Shown here: in pieces, positions 18,956-28,110 of the stretch
How the letters are laid out: each line of letters begins with the position of its first letter
How positions within the stretch are numbered: position 1 is the first letter of the stretch
Assembly (NCBI RefSeq): GCF_003026285.1
Contig: NZ_PYOD01000009.1
Location: 103,439-167,438 of the forward strand
Direction: 5' to 3'
Origin: Photobacterium profundum
GTDB taxonomy: Bacteria > Pseudomonadota > Gammaproteobacteria > Enterobacterales > Vibrionaceae
Length of the DNA stretch: 64,000 nt
Made by a program: the position numbers and the translations under genes
The notes under the pieces: generated by a model
Databases searched by the model: none
What the model was told of the DNA's origin: nothing
What the model saw: only the letters and a program-made list of their open reading frames with translations

Positions 18956-21256
18956 ATGAGTAATAGAACGAATAAAAGACGTTCACGGCTCGGTGCTGTG
19001 ATAGCAGCTACAACTATATTTGGATTATCGACAGGGTATGTTTATTCAGTAGAACCAGTTGTTGTTGAACCTCCATCTATTGGTTCATTAAAAGGAATAG
19101 AACCAGCTGCGGTTCCAGGCATTGAAAAATATATCAAGAATAAAGATGCTGCTATTAAGCTAGGTAAAGCCCTATTCTGGGATATGCAAACAGGTAGCGA
19201 AGGTCAAAGCTGTGGTAGTTGTCACTTCAGTGCCGGTGCGGATCCTCGTGATAGAAACCAACTTAGCCCCGGTTTAAATCATACTGACCCAAGTAAAAGA
19301 GAAATATTCAACTCTACTAAGTCTGGCGGTAGCGGGGGACCGAATTACACCCTTACACTTGATGATTATCCATTCACCCAATTTGCTGACCCCAAAGATC
19401 GTAACTCTAACATTGTATTTGAAACCGATGACGTAACTTCTTCCCAGGGTATATTTGGGAGTAAGTTTAATGGATTAAACATCGTCAAGGAATATAACGA
19501 CTTTACTGATGGTATTGAAAATTGCGATAAAGTAGAAGATATATTCCATGTTGCCAATGTAGGTAGTCGAAAAGTTGAACCACGTAATACACCGACTATG
19601 ATTAACGCCATTTTTAATTTCAGAAACTTTTGGGATGGTCGCGCAAATAACGTGTTTAATGGTGTAGACCCATTTGGTCGTCGAAATGAAGACGCAAGAG
19701 TTGTTTATTATAACCAATTAACCCACAGTACCAGCCTTGAAGAAGTTAATCTAATTAACTCAAGTGCAGCATCACAGGCTGTTGGTCCCCCTTTAAGTGA
19801 TTTCGAAATGTCTTGTGGCGGAAAGTCATTTAAACAACTTGGCCGTAAAATGCTAAAACTTAAGCCGCTCGCATTACAGGAAGTTGACCCTACCGATAGT
19901 GTGCTTGGTTCAACAGCTGTACTTGGTGGCAAAGGTTTAATGGTTGATTACCGTAAACTGATTATTGATGCCTTCCAAGACGGTTATTGGAAGAGCCCAT
20001 ATAAATCAACTGATGGCTATAACCAGTTTGAAATGAACTTTTCATTATTCTGGGGGCTAGCAATCCAGATGTATGAAAGTACATTGATTTCAGATGATTC
20101 TCGATTCGACCGCTTTATGGATGGTGATTCTTATGCATTAACCAGTGAAGAACAAGCAGGTATGGGCATCTTCCTAGGTAAAGGTAAGTGTGCAAACTGT
20201 CACAGCGGTCCTGAATTCTCGAAAGCTGCGACTCACCTTGTACCAGAAAACGAAGAAGATGGTTTAGTTGAACGTATGCTTATGGGCAACCAGCTTCCAG
20301 CTGCTTACGATAATGGATTCTACAACATTGGTGTTCGCCCATCTGAAGAAGACTTGGGAGTAGGTGCTGATGGACCATTTGGACACCCTCTATCCTTCAC
20401 ACGTCAAGCTCAGGTTGTAGCTGGTGGCGGTAATGCACCAGACGATTTTGAGGTAGATCCAGATACGTTCGAAGTTAACCCAGGCGTACCGCTCACAGCG
20501 TATGAACCTAACGCAGTAGATGGCGCATTTAAAGTACCTGGTCTGCGAAATGTAGAACTAACGGCACCTTATATGCACAATGGTGGTATGGCAACCCTAG
20601 AACAAGTTGTTGAGTTTTATAACCGAGGTGGTAATCGCCAAGGTACTGATACACATAATACATCAGGCTTTGGATCTCACGATTCTAACCTAGACCCTGA
20701 TATTAATAGCTTAGAACTATCATACGAAGAGCAAGCCAACCTTGTTGCCTTCTTAAAATCACTAACAGATGACCGTGTTCGTTGGGAGGCTGCACCGTTT
20801 GATCGTCCACAGTTATTTGTACCAATCGGTCACCCTAATGATGAAAACTTTGCATCAAATCGTGGCGATGGTCTAGCAGTTGATGAGTGGTTAGAAATTC
20901 CGCGTGTGGGTGCACAAGGTCGAGCAGCTAAAAATCTACCAGCATTGGTTGGATTCTTAGATGCACCAGAAGACCTTTCACCTGATGCGGTAAACGACTA
21001 TGCAACAACAAAGCGTTATAGAACAATCACCCTTCGAGTGCTTGATAATGACGTAGTTAATGGTGCAGCGCTTGATAAGCGATCTGTCGTAGTCACTAAC
21101 CTACCACCATCAAGTAAAGCAACTATCACAGTCAGAAATGACGGTACAATTTCGTACTTCGCGAAAAGTAAAGGTACATTTAGCTTTAACTACACCGTTA
21201 ATGATGCCAACGGTAATACTTCAAACGTAGCAACAGTCACTGTAACAGTGAACTAA
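18956..21256 (+). CDS. Di-heme cytochrome c peroxidase/MauG-like protein with Ig-like tail
   Basis: This 766-residue exported protein has an N-terminal membrane-passing segment (about 11-31) and two c-type heme sites, CGSCH (86-90) and CANCH (412-416). The bCCP/MauG signature FKVPGLRNVELTAPYMHNG follows the second heme. A C-terminal domain (about 675-766: DNDVVNGAALD...GTISYF...FNYTVNDANGNTS) resembles cadherin-like/Big repeats of surface proteins. Classical CcpA enzymes are about 320-350 residues, so this one is more than twice as long, with a large insert between the hemes. It may reduce H2O2, or oxidise an organic or protein substrate as MauG/RoxA relatives do. AGGAG precedes the start; it is monocistronic. 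Confidence 0.83.
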   Translation: MSNRTNKRRSRLGAVIAATTIFGLSTGYVYSVEPVVVEPPSIGSLKGIEPAAVPGIEKYIKNKDAAIKLGKALFWDMQTGSEGQSCGSCHFSAGADPRDRNQLSPGLNHTDPSKREIFNSTKSGGSGGPNYTLTLDDYPFTQFADPKDRNSNIVFETDDVTSSQGIFGSKFNGLNIVKEYNDFTDGIENCDKVEDIFHVANVGSRKVEPRNTPTMINAIFNFRNFWDGRANNVFNGVDPFGRRNEDARVVYYNQLTHSTSLEEVNLINSSAASQAVGPPLSDFEMSCGGKSFKQLGRKMLKLKPLALQEVDPTDSVLGSTAVLGGKGLMVDYRKLIIDAFQDGYWKSPYKSTDGYNQFEMNFSLFWGLAIQMYESTLISDDSRFDRFMDGDSYALTSEEQAGMGIFLGKGKCANCHSGPEFSKAATHLVPENEEDGLVERMLMGNQLPAAYDNGFYNIGVRPSEEDLGVGADGPFGHPLSFTRQAQVVAGGGNAPDDFEVDPDTFEVNPGVPLTAYEPNAVDGAFKVPGLRNVELTAPYMHNGGMATLEQVVEFYNRGGNRQGTDTHNTSGFGSHDSNLDPDINSLELSYEEQANLVAFLKSLTDDRVRWEAAPFDRPQLFVPIGHPNDENFASNRGDGLAVDEWLEIPRVGAQGRAAKNLPALVGFLDAPEDLSPDAVNDYATTKRYRTITLRVLDNDVVNGAALDKRSVVVTNLPPSSKATITVRNDGTISYFAKSKGTFSFNYTVNDANGNTSNVATVTVTVN

Positions 21257-21282
21257 TTACCCTACAAAAAACTTGAAGTAAC

Positions 21283-21314
21283 AAAACCCAGATCGAAAGA
21301 TCTGGGTTTTCTTT
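21283..21314 (+). terminator. Terminator after di-heme peroxidase
   Basis: A 12-bp perfect stem (21283-21294 with 21299-21310) with a GAAA tetraloop is followed by CTTTT. Confidence 0.92.
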
Positions 21315-21414
21315 TATATCGCACCTTCGGTACAGGCAATGTGCTTTTGCTTCGCTCAGGTGAACCCAATCTAGGATTCTGCATCCCTATCTTATTTGGT
21401 AAAACCCAGGCGTA

Positions 21415-21442
21415 AAAAAACCGCTAACAGAGTAGCGGCTTC
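21415..21442 (-). terminator. Minus-strand terminator upstream of a tRNA-like remnant
   Basis: On the minus strand a stem GCCGCTA/TTAGCGG is followed by seven T. It lies beyond the tRNA-Ser terminator at 21515-21544, so it may have ended a second, now decayed tRNA unit. Confidence 0.65.
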
Positions 21443-21451
21443 TTTGAATGT

Positions 21452-21505
21452 GGCGGAGTGTTCTGGGTGAGGTGGATTTGGAACAAATCCCTCTAGCCAC
21501 AATCC
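21452..21505 (-). other. Possible decayed tRNA-Ser-like fragment
   Basis: On the minus strand the segment ends in ACTCCGCCA, like the acceptor and CCA end of the intact tRNA-Ser next to it. It contains a hairpin built on GGATTT/AAATCC in the position of a T-arm. It sits between two terminators. Conserved T-loop bases are not all present, so it is not a functional tRNA. It may instead be an unrelated hairpin. Confidence 0.3.
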
Positions 21506-21514
21506 CTATATGCA

Positions 21515-21544
21515 AAAAGGGCGCTGATAAATCAGCGCCCTTTT
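21515..21544 (-). terminator. Terminator of tRNA-Ser
   Basis: A perfect stem (AAAAGGGCGCTGAT with ATCAGCGCCCTTTT, AA loop) ends in T on both strands and lies 8 nt beyond the 3' end of tRNA-Ser. Confidence 0.9.
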
Positions 21545-21551
21545 CTAAATA

Positions 21552-21642
21552 TGGCGGAGAGATAGGGATTTGAACCCTAGAAGGGCTATAAACCCTTGCC
21601 GGTTTTCAAGACCGGTGCTTTCGACCACTCAGCCATCTCTCC
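21552..21642 (-). tRNA. tRNA-Ser (anticodon TGA)
   Basis: This 91-nt class II tRNA has acceptor GGAGAGA paired with TCTCTCC, discriminator G and an encoded CCA. The anticodon stem CCGGT/ACCGG has loop CTTGAAA, giving UGA. There is a long variable arm (GCAAGGGTTTATAGCCCTTC) and the T-loop TTCAAAT. It is followed by its own terminator. Confidence 0.96.
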
Positions 21643-21833
21643 GTAGGCGGCAGATAATACGTATCTTCTTCTTTGCTGTAAACTCTTTTTATTAACTATT
21701 GGCTCGACTGCGCAAATTATATATAAAATGATGAATAAATCGTTATTTAGCTGAAATTTCACTTATTAATGACAACTTTTGTGTTTCTATATGTCCAATT
21801 ATTGAATTTATTAATGTAAACACATAGACCGAT

Positions 21834-22763
21834 ATGCTTAGCAACATTAGCCGTTTTGCAGTTTACTGCTCATTATTTGCTTGCTTACCTTTTGTAAATC
21901 TAGCAAAAGCAAACTCGATACCTCCTTCAGGTAGTTCGTTATGCGCAGTTGAAATATCAACGACGAATAACGTGTGGAAACAACTTAACAATACTTGTGA
22001 TATTGGTGCTGGGTTATGGGGAAAAATACCAAAATCAAACACTGGTAGTTTCTGGGTTCAATGTAACTACAGTAGCGCAATTCCAAACACAAATTTTTCG
22101 CGAAAAGTGAACCTCTTATTTCCGGACAATGCTTATTTAATAGAAGACACTGGTAAATATCGTTGTCTTATTGGTCCCTACTCGACGTACACCAAGGCTA
22201 TGGGAGCAAAACAACAACTTGAAACCAAAAAAATAACAAGCACATTTATACGGCACACCACAAAAACAATATCTGGTTTAGCTAAATCACCTACATTAAA
22301 ATCCGTATCAAAGTCCAAAAACACTCAAGTAACGCCAGCCAAAGAACCGAATAATCCCAAGCTAAACACGCTTGTTGAAAATCGAGTGGTACTTAACTCG
22401 ATTATTTACTCTTTTACATTTAACGGATTACAGTATCACCAGCCCAAAGATATTTACTCGACTGAAAATATGCCACCAATGTTCATTAATGAACAAGATA
22501 ACTATTGGTCGCGTATAAATATTAATAGTGCTCAAAAATGGTGTCGCAACTATGGATTACGGCTTCCTACGTATGATGAAATTGAACTGCTACAAAGCCA
22601 TGGCAGGCACCTCTTAATGCGATATCGCTGGCCAACAGAGATCAGCTATTGGACTTCATCAGTCAACCCTATTACCAACGAAATAAAGACGTTAAATTTG
22701 CGAAGTGGTAAGTATGATGAATATCGCCCGCCCGCGCTTTTATATACAACGTGTGTTAAATAA
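21834..22763 (+). CDS. Secreted SPOR-domain protein with C-terminal lectin-like domain
   Basis: This 309-residue exported protein has a signal peptide (about 1-26, cleavage after AKA). A SPOR-type peptidoglycan-binding domain (about 70-138, with SFWVQC and YRCLIGPYSTYTKA) is followed by a Lys/Thr/Pro-rich linker (about 140-180). The C-terminal domain carries WCRNYGLRLPTYDEIELL and YWTSS motifs, like DUF1566/formylglycine-enzyme-type folds. SPOR domains bind denuded glycan at division sites, so a septal or envelope role is likely; the C-terminal function is unknown. The ribosome site is weak. It is monocistronic, divergent from tRNA-Ser. Confidence 0.75.
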   Translation: MLSNISRFAVYCSLFACLPFVNLAKANSIPPSGSSLCAVEISTTNNVWKQLNNTCDIGAGLWGKIPKSNTGSFWVQCNYSSAIPNTNFSRKVNLLFPDNAYLIEDTGKYRCLIGPYSTYTKAMGAKQQLETKKITSTFIRHTTKTISGLAKSPTLKSVSKSKNTQVTPAKEPNNPKLNTLVENRVVLNSIIYSFTFNGLQYHQPKDIYSTENMPPMFINEQDNYWSRININSAQKWCRNYGLRLPTYDEIELLQSHGRHLLMRYRWPTEISYWTSSVNPITNEIKTLNLRSGKYDEYRPPALLYTTCVK

Positions 22764-23429
22764 CAGCCTAAAAATAAACCATTACATTAACAACCCCATA
22801 CTAGCCTCATTACTTATTCCGTGTTTTTTTGCTTTGTTATAGTGCAATTGCCACATAAACGAAGCAGAAAAACTCTTTCACCAATCATATATAAAAAACC
22901 ACAATATGCATATATCCGAAAATTACAACATTGCGAAACGACCTTATCAATATTAATTCATTACAGTACTCTTCCAGTTTTATTATCAGGATAAAATCCA
23001 GTAGCCTTTTCTCCCTCCTAGAACAAATAAGATGACAAACAAAAAAATAGACATAAATCAATGAATAATATGCCAATATTACAATAAATATTTTCATCAC
23101 AATAGTATCTCCATCTTTACCCCCCCTAATGTACCCCTACGTTTAACATTTCCTTCATTACAGATACGGCTATTAACCTCATTAAAAACCGGCTAAATCA
23201 CGATGAGCATTCAATCAGTAATACGGCATAAAAATTCACACGACAATTTTAATCTGTAACTTGCTAATTATAAAGAATTAACGAAAACGTGATCAAAAAC
23301 CGTCATAAGAATAGACGTTAATGATTATGTTTCTATACTTGTATTTGTTAACAAGCCATTTACATTTAAATGGTGAGAGATTCAAAACAAACACAACATG
23401 CGCTTTTACATTAAACAAGGACGACAATA
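22764..23429. other. Intergenic region upstream of aapJ
   Basis: These 666 AT-rich bp separate the SPOR gene from aapJ. A minus-strand frame (22885-23100, 71 codons) is hydrophobic but lacks a ribosome site and a recognisable relative, so I treat it as chance. The aap promoter should lie in the last 150 bp. Confidence 0.4.
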
Positions 23430-24458
23430 ATGGCTAAAAAATCATCAGTGCTATTTGCGGCAATAGCCACTACATCAGCACTTTTTGCGGTTAATGCATC
23501 TGCAGCGAATACAACCCTAGAAAAGGTAATGAAGCAAGGTTATGTCCAATGTGGTGTGAGTGCTGGCTTACCAGGCTTCTCAAATCCAAACTCTAAAGGG
23601 GAATGGGAAGGGCTTGATGTTGAATTCTGCCAGGCAATCGCAGCAGCAACTGTCGGTGATAAAACTAAAGTTAAATATATTCCATTAACAGCAAAAGAAC
23701 GTTTTACTGCACTTCAATCAGGCGAGATTGATGTGTTATCTCGAAACACAACATGGACTCTACATCGTGATAGTGCTCTAGGCTTGAACTTTGCTGGTGT
23801 AAGTTATTATGACGGCCAAGGGTTTATGGTCAAAAAAGAACTAGGTGTCTCTAGTGCAAAAGAGCTAGATGGCGCAGCAGTATGTGTTCAATCAGGTACA
23901 ACGACAGAACTTAACCTTGCCGATTATTTCCGTGTTAATGGCATGAAATATAGCCCAGTTGTATTTGATACGGCCCCTCAGACATCTAAAGGTTTTGACT
24001 CTGGCCGATGCGATGTATTAACCACAGACCAATCAGGGTTATATGCACTTCGTCTAAACCTTGCCGAACCTGCTTCTGCGGTTGTTCTTCCTGAAGTGAT
24101 TTCTAAAGAACCACTAGGACCCGTTGTTCGACAAGGCGATGATCAATGGTTCAATATTGTTAAGTGGACATTAAGTGCAATGCTTAATGCTGAAGAATAC
24201 GGCGTTACATCTGCAAATGTCGATAAAATGAAAGAATCAAAAGATCCAAATATTCGTCGTCTAATTGGTTTAGATGGTCCTAAAGGTAAAGGACTTGGCC
24301 TAAGTGATGATTGGGGATACCAAATCGTAAAACAAGTTGGCAACTATGGTGAAAGCTTCGAACGTACTGTTGGTACAGGTTCACCTCTTAAAATCGAACG
24401 TGGCTTAAATGCACTTTGGAAAGATGGCGGTATTCAATACGCAGCCCCTATTCGTTAA
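23430..24458 (+). CDS. aapJ: General L-amino-acid ABC transporter, periplasmic binding protein AapJ
   Basis: This 342-residue periplasmic solute-binding protein has a signal peptide (about 1-25, cleavage after ASA). The motifs CGVSAGLPGFSNPNSKGEWEGLDVEFC and RFTALQSGEIDVLSRNTTWT are the signature of the AapJ/BztA branch, which binds a broad set of L-amino acids. AAGGACG precedes ATG. It is the first gene of aapJ-aapQ-aapM-aapP. An intergenic hairpin downstream probably lets this gene be expressed above the permease genes. Confidence 0.95.
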   Translation: MAKKSSVLFAAIATTSALFAVNASAANTTLEKVMKQGYVQCGVSAGLPGFSNPNSKGEWEGLDVEFCQAIAAATVGDKTKVKYIPLTAKERFTALQSGEIDVLSRNTTWTLHRDSALGLNFAGVSYYDGQGFMVKKELGVSSAKELDGAAVCVQSGTTTELNLADYFRVNGMKYSPVVFDTAPQTSKGFDSGRCDVLTTDQSGLYALRLNLAEPASAVVLPEVISKEPLGPVVRQGDDQWFNIVKWTLSAMLNAEEYGVTSANVDKMKESKDPNIRRLIGLDGPKGKGLGLSDDWGYQIVKQVGNYGESFERTVGTGSPLKIERGLNALWKDGGIQYAAPIR

Positions 24459-24486
24459 TTTTAAATCAATCTACGTATTATGAAGC

Positions 24487-24513
24487 GGAGGCAGTGGCAT
24501 TATTGCTGCCTCC
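24487..24513 (+). terminator. Intercistronic hairpin between aapJ and aapQ
   Basis: GGAGGCAG (24487-24494) pairs with CTGCCTCC (24506-24513) and no T-run follows. Hairpins here in ABC operons usually protect the upstream binding-protein message from 3' decay or cause partial termination. Confidence 0.65.
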
Positions 24514-24543
24514 CAACATCTCAATAGGAACTGAGGTTGTTGT

Positions 24544-25755
24544 ATGGCTCCTAAAACAGCAAAAGCGTTAAATACATCGGATGTAGCAAGTCCACCTAAG
24601 AAACAAAACCTTTTTTATAACCCCACTTTTCGCGCCATTGTTTTCCAACTAATCGCGGTATTGGGGTTACTTTTCTTTTTTTACAACATCATAAATAACG
24701 CACTGGAAAATCTTGATGCACGTGGTATTGCAACAGGGTTTGGATTTCTCAACCAAGAAGCTGGTTTTGGTATTGGCTTAACACTGATCGATTACGATGA
24801 AACATATACTTATGGTCGTACCTTTTTTGTCGGCTTACTAAATACAGCGTTAGTGTCTGTTTTAGGTATTTTTTTAGCGACAATTATCGGCTTCACCGTC
24901 GGTATTGCACGTCTTTCTTCAAACTGGTTAATCAGTCGCTTTGCGGCGCTTTATATCGAAACATTCCGTAATATCCCCCTCTTATTACAAATTTTCTTCT
25001 GGTACTTTGCAGTACTTCAAGCACTGCCGTCACCACGTCAGAGCCTAAGCATTGGCGAGAGCCTTTTTATTAATGTGCGTGGGCTTTATCTTGCTGGCCC
25101 TGTATTTAATGAAGGTTCAGGTTGGATATTTGCAGCATTTGCTTTAGCGGTTGTGCTATCCATCATATATGCCATTCGATCACATAAAAAACAGCAAGAC
25201 ACAGGGGAGCAATCGCCAATATTACTCACAACCATAGGCATGGTAATTGGTTTACCACTTATTGCTTTTTTTGCAGCAGGTATGCCTATATCGGTTGAAT
25301 ATCCAGAGCTAAAAGGGTTTAACTTTCGTGGTGGTATCTCTATTTTACCGGAGTTAGCCGCTTTACTTGTCGCACTTAGCATCTATACCGCCTCTTTCAT
25401 TGCTGAAATTGTGCGTTCAGGCATTAATGCCGTCAATCATGGACAAACAGAGGCATCGCTTGCTTTAGGTTTACCACGAAGTAAAACGTTACGCTTGGTC
25501 GTTATTCCTCAAGCGATGCGAATCATTATTCCACCTCTTACTAGCCAATATTTAAACCTTACCAAAAACTCTTCATTAGCGATGGCTATCGGTTATCCCG
25601 ATCTTGTGTCTGTTTTTGCTGGCACAACATTGAATCAAACAGGTCAAGCTATTGAAATTATTGCTATGACTATGGGGGTTTACCTAAGTTTAAGCTTAAT
25701 TACGTCATTCTTTATGAATATGTATAACAAGAAAGTCGCTTTGGTGGAGAGGTAA
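24544..25755 (+). CDS. aapQ: Amino-acid ABC transporter permease AapQ
   Basis: This 403-residue inner-membrane permease has several membrane segments and the EAA loop EIVRSGINAVNHGQTEASLALGL-type sequence that contacts the ATPase. The extra N-terminal and central segments typical of AapQ/BztB (FLNQEAGFGIG, DARGIATGF) are present. It pairs with AapM as the translocation channel. A ribosome site (CTGAGG) lies upstream, and its stop is 4 bp before the aapM start. Confidence 0.95.
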   Translation: MAPKTAKALNTSDVASPPKKQNLFYNPTFRAIVFQLIAVLGLLFFFYNIINNALENLDARGIATGFGFLNQEAGFGIGLTLIDYDETYTYGRTFFVGLLNTALVSVLGIFLATIIGFTVGIARLSSNWLISRFAALYIETFRNIPLLLQIFFWYFAVLQALPSPRQSLSIGESLFINVRGLYLAGPVFNEGSGWIFAAFALAVVLSIIYAIRSHKKQQDTGEQSPILLTTIGMVIGLPLIAFFAAGMPISVEYPELKGFNFRGGISILPELAALLVALSIYTASFIAEIVRSGINAVNHGQTEASLALGLPRSKTLRLVVIPQAMRIIIPPLTSQYLNLTKNSSLAMAIGYPDLVSVFAGTTLNQTGQAIEIIAMTMGVYLSLSLITSFFMNMYNKKVALVER

Positions 25756-25759
25756 TATA

Positions 25760-26857
25760 ATGAGTCATCATAATTTTCAGCCTGACTTACCACCACCAGC
25801 AAATACTGTCGGTATTATTGGATGGGCTCGTCAGCACTTATTTTCATCAATAACAAATTCTATCATGACCATTTTCCTTGCTTATTTTGCAATAACGGGA
25901 TTATGGGCCGTTATCCAATGGGCGTTTATAAACGCTGATTGGGTTGGTGATACGCGTGATGCATGTTCTAGTGATGGAGCATGTTGGGTATTTATTAATG
26001 TCCGTTTTGACCAATTCATGTTCGGATTCTACCCTGCCGATCAACTTTGGCGACCAAAGCTGTTTTATTTCACGCTAGCAATTTTCATTTCATTGCTTGT
26101 GATAGAAAAAACACCGGGTAGAAAATGGATTTGGTTATTCTTTGTTAATGTTTACCCTTTCTTTGCTGCCTTCTTGTTATACGGCGGTGTATTTGGCTTA
26201 GAAGTTGTTGATACCCACTTATGGGGTGGTTTGCTTGTCACACTGGTTATTGCGATTGTAGGCATTGTTGTTTCACTGCCTATTGGAGTAGCACTCGCTC
26301 TTGGGCGCCGTTCTGAAATGCCAATAATACGTAGTATATGTACCGTTTATATCGAGATATGGCGTGGTGTCCCCCTTATTACCGTATTATTCATGGCTTC
26401 TGTACTACTGCCATTATTTTTAACCTCAGAAATGGAAATGGATAAGCTTTTTCGGGCATTAATCGGTGTGGTGTTATTTAGCGCCGCCTATATGGCAGAA
26501 GTTATACGTGGTGGGTTGCAAGCCATACCTAGAGGTCAATACGAAGCGGCAGATGCTCTGGGGCTCTCTTATTGGAAGAGTATGTACCTGATTGTATTAC
26601 CGCAAGCCTTAAAGATTACCATCCCTTCAATTGTGAACACCTTTATTGGTCTATTTAAAGACACCAGCCTTGTATTGATCATCGGTATGTTCGATGTGTT
26701 AGGTATTGGCCAAGCCGCCAATAGCGACCCCGACTGGTTAGGCTTTGCGACAGAAAGCTATATTTTTGTCGCTCTCGTTTTTTGGGTTTTCTGTTTCAGT
26801 ATGTCTCGTTACAGTATCTTTTTAGAAAATAAATTGCACACGGGTCATAAACGATAA
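25760..26857 (+). CDS. aapM: Amino-acid ABC transporter permease AapM
   Basis: This 365-residue permease partner of AapQ has a long N-terminal region and a C-terminal HisM-type BPD domain with the EAA loop ([24 protein letters not shown]). The [17 protein letters not shown] motif is typical of AapM/BztC. GGAGAGG precedes ATG. It is separated by 4 bp from aapQ and 14 bp from aapP, so translation is probably coupled. Confidence 0.95.
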   Translation: MSHHNFQPDLPPPANTVGIIGWARQHLFSSITNSIMTIFLAYFAITGLWAVIQWAFINADWVGDTRDACSSDGACWVFINVRFDQFMFGFYPADQLWRPKLFYFTLAIFISLLVIEKTPGRKWIWLFFVNVYPFFAAFLLYGGVFGLEVVDTHLWGGLLVTLVIAIVGIVVSLPIGVALALGRRSEMPIIRSICTVYIEIWRGVPLITVLFMASVLLPLFLTSEMEMDKLFRALIGVVLFSAAYMAEVIRGGLQAIPRGQYEAADALGLSYWKSMYLIVLPQALKITIPSIVNTFIGLFKDTSLVLIIGMFDVLGIGQAANSDPDWLGFATESYIFVALVFWVFCFSMSRYSIFLENKLHTGHKR

Positions 26858-26871
26858 GCAAGGATAGCACT

Positions 26872-27696
26872 ATGACAAGCAGTACGTTGATTGCAAGTAG
26901 TAACCTTTCTGGTGGTGAAGCCACTTTGGACGAAACAACAAAGTCGGATCAATCTATTATGACCGATACAATGATTCAACTATCTAGCGTTAATAAATGG
27001 TATGGGCAATTTCACGTACTAAAAGACATCAATCTAACCGTTAATAAAGGTGAAAAAATCGTTATTTGTGGTCCTTCTGGCTCAGGAAAATCAACCTTGA
27101 TTCGCTGCATTAACCGCCTAGAAGAACACCAGAAGGGTCAGGTAGTTGTTGCAGGTAACGAACTAACCGATGATCTTAAAAATATCGAATTAGTACGTAA
27201 AGAAGTCGGTATGTGTTTTCAGCACTTCAACCTCTTCCCCCATCTTACCGTATTAGAGAATTGTACCCTTGCGCCTATTTGGGTGAAGAAAATGCCTCAG
27301 AAAGAAGCTGAAGCATTAGCGATGAATTACCTTGAGCGCGTTAAAATACCCGACCAAGCAGATAAGTATCCAGGGCAACTTTCTGGTGGGCAGCAGCAGC
27401 GTGTCGCGATTGCACGTTCGCTATGCATGAACCCGCAAATAATGCTCTTTGATGAGCCTACTTCAGCGCTAGACCCTGAAATGGTACGCGAGGTGTTAGA
27501 TGTTATGGTTGAATTGGCTCATGAAGGTATGACCATGATATGCGTGACGCACGAAATGGGGTTTGCCCGTCAGGTTGCCGATCGCGTTATCTTTATGGAC
27601 CTTGGTGAGATCATAGAAGAAAACAATCCTCACGATTTCTTTGACAACCCACAATCTGACCGTACGCAGTTATTCTTGAGCCAAATACTGCATTAA
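26872..27696 (+). CDS. aapP: Amino-acid ABC transporter ATPase AapP
   Basis: This 274-residue cytoplasmic ATPase has Walker [10 protein letters not shown], signature [15 protein letters not shown], Walker [14 protein letters not shown], and the H-loop in [11 protein letters not shown]. It is highly similar to the GlnQ/AapP class. The first 32 residues (Ser/Thr-rich, before [12 protein letters not shown]) exceed the usual length. ATG 26872 has AGGA at good spacing; a shorter start at codon 30 or 34 cannot be excluded. It is the last gene of the operon, followed by a terminator. Confidence 0.95.
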   Translation: MTSSTLIASSNLSGGEATLDETTKSDQSIMTDTMIQLSSVNKWYGQFHVLKDINLTVNKGEKIVICGPSGSGKSTLIRCINRLEEHQKGQVVVAGNELTDDLKNIELVRKEVGMCFQHFNLFPHLTVLENCTLAPIWVKKMPQKEAEALAMNYLERVKIPDQADKYPGQLSGGQQQRVAIARSLCMNPQIMLFDEPTSALDPEMVREVLDVMVELAHEGMTMICVTHEMGFARQVADRVIFMDLGEIIEENNPHDFFDNPQSDRTQLFLSQILH

Positions 27697-27710
27697 ATGT
27701 AGTTGAATAC

Positions 27711-27741
27711 AAAAACAGAAGCTTTATTCAGCTTCTGTTTT
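27711..27741 (+). terminator. Terminator of aapJQMP
   Basis: AAAACAGAAGCT pairs with AGCTTCTGTTTT around a 6-nt loop and ends in TTTTG. Confidence 0.88.
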
Positions 27742-27811
27742 GCTGCATGATGTAATCTATCAATAGAGCAGAACATTAAATATAGAAAACTCTGTATCGC
27801 ATTCGTTTCAT

Positions 27812-27865
27812 TAAACCCTTTTGTACCACAAACAAAAGGGTTTATTCGCAATCACTCATTGAGTG
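27812..27865. repeat. Two inverted repeats upstream of yccA
   Basis: A perfect 13-bp stem (27812-27824 with 27832-27844, 7-nt loop) could be a second terminator. A perfect dyad CACTCA-t-TGAGTG (27853-27865) follows and could be an operator. The rest of the 27742-28110 gap shows no gene. Confidence 0.5.
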
Positions 27866-28110
27866 TTACAATGTGCAAATTGAGGGTTATAACCTCATAC
27901 GGATTTATACACGGATGACACTGAAACATTTATTTACATTTTTACCGTAAAAGATAATGAAATGTTAAGTATCATTCTACTCAAGAACTTAGATAGGATG
28001 TGTGCGTGAAGTAAATGGTTTTATTACAAGTTAATAGCTTGCAATTATGAACGTTTGCCCTCATATATGTCTTAACAAATATCAACATAACTAACCCTAA
28101 GGGGACACTT

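Noticed and set aside
21515..21544. REP-like or CRISPR-like hairpin
   Set aside because: The single perfect hairpin has T-runs on both sides and follows tRNA-Ser, so it is a terminator. No repeats with spacers exist anywhere in the window.
22885..23100. Hydrophobic 71-codon minus-strand frame upstream of aapJ
   Set aside because: It has no ribosome site, extreme AT-driven composition (Ile, Phe, Tyr) and no recognisable relative.
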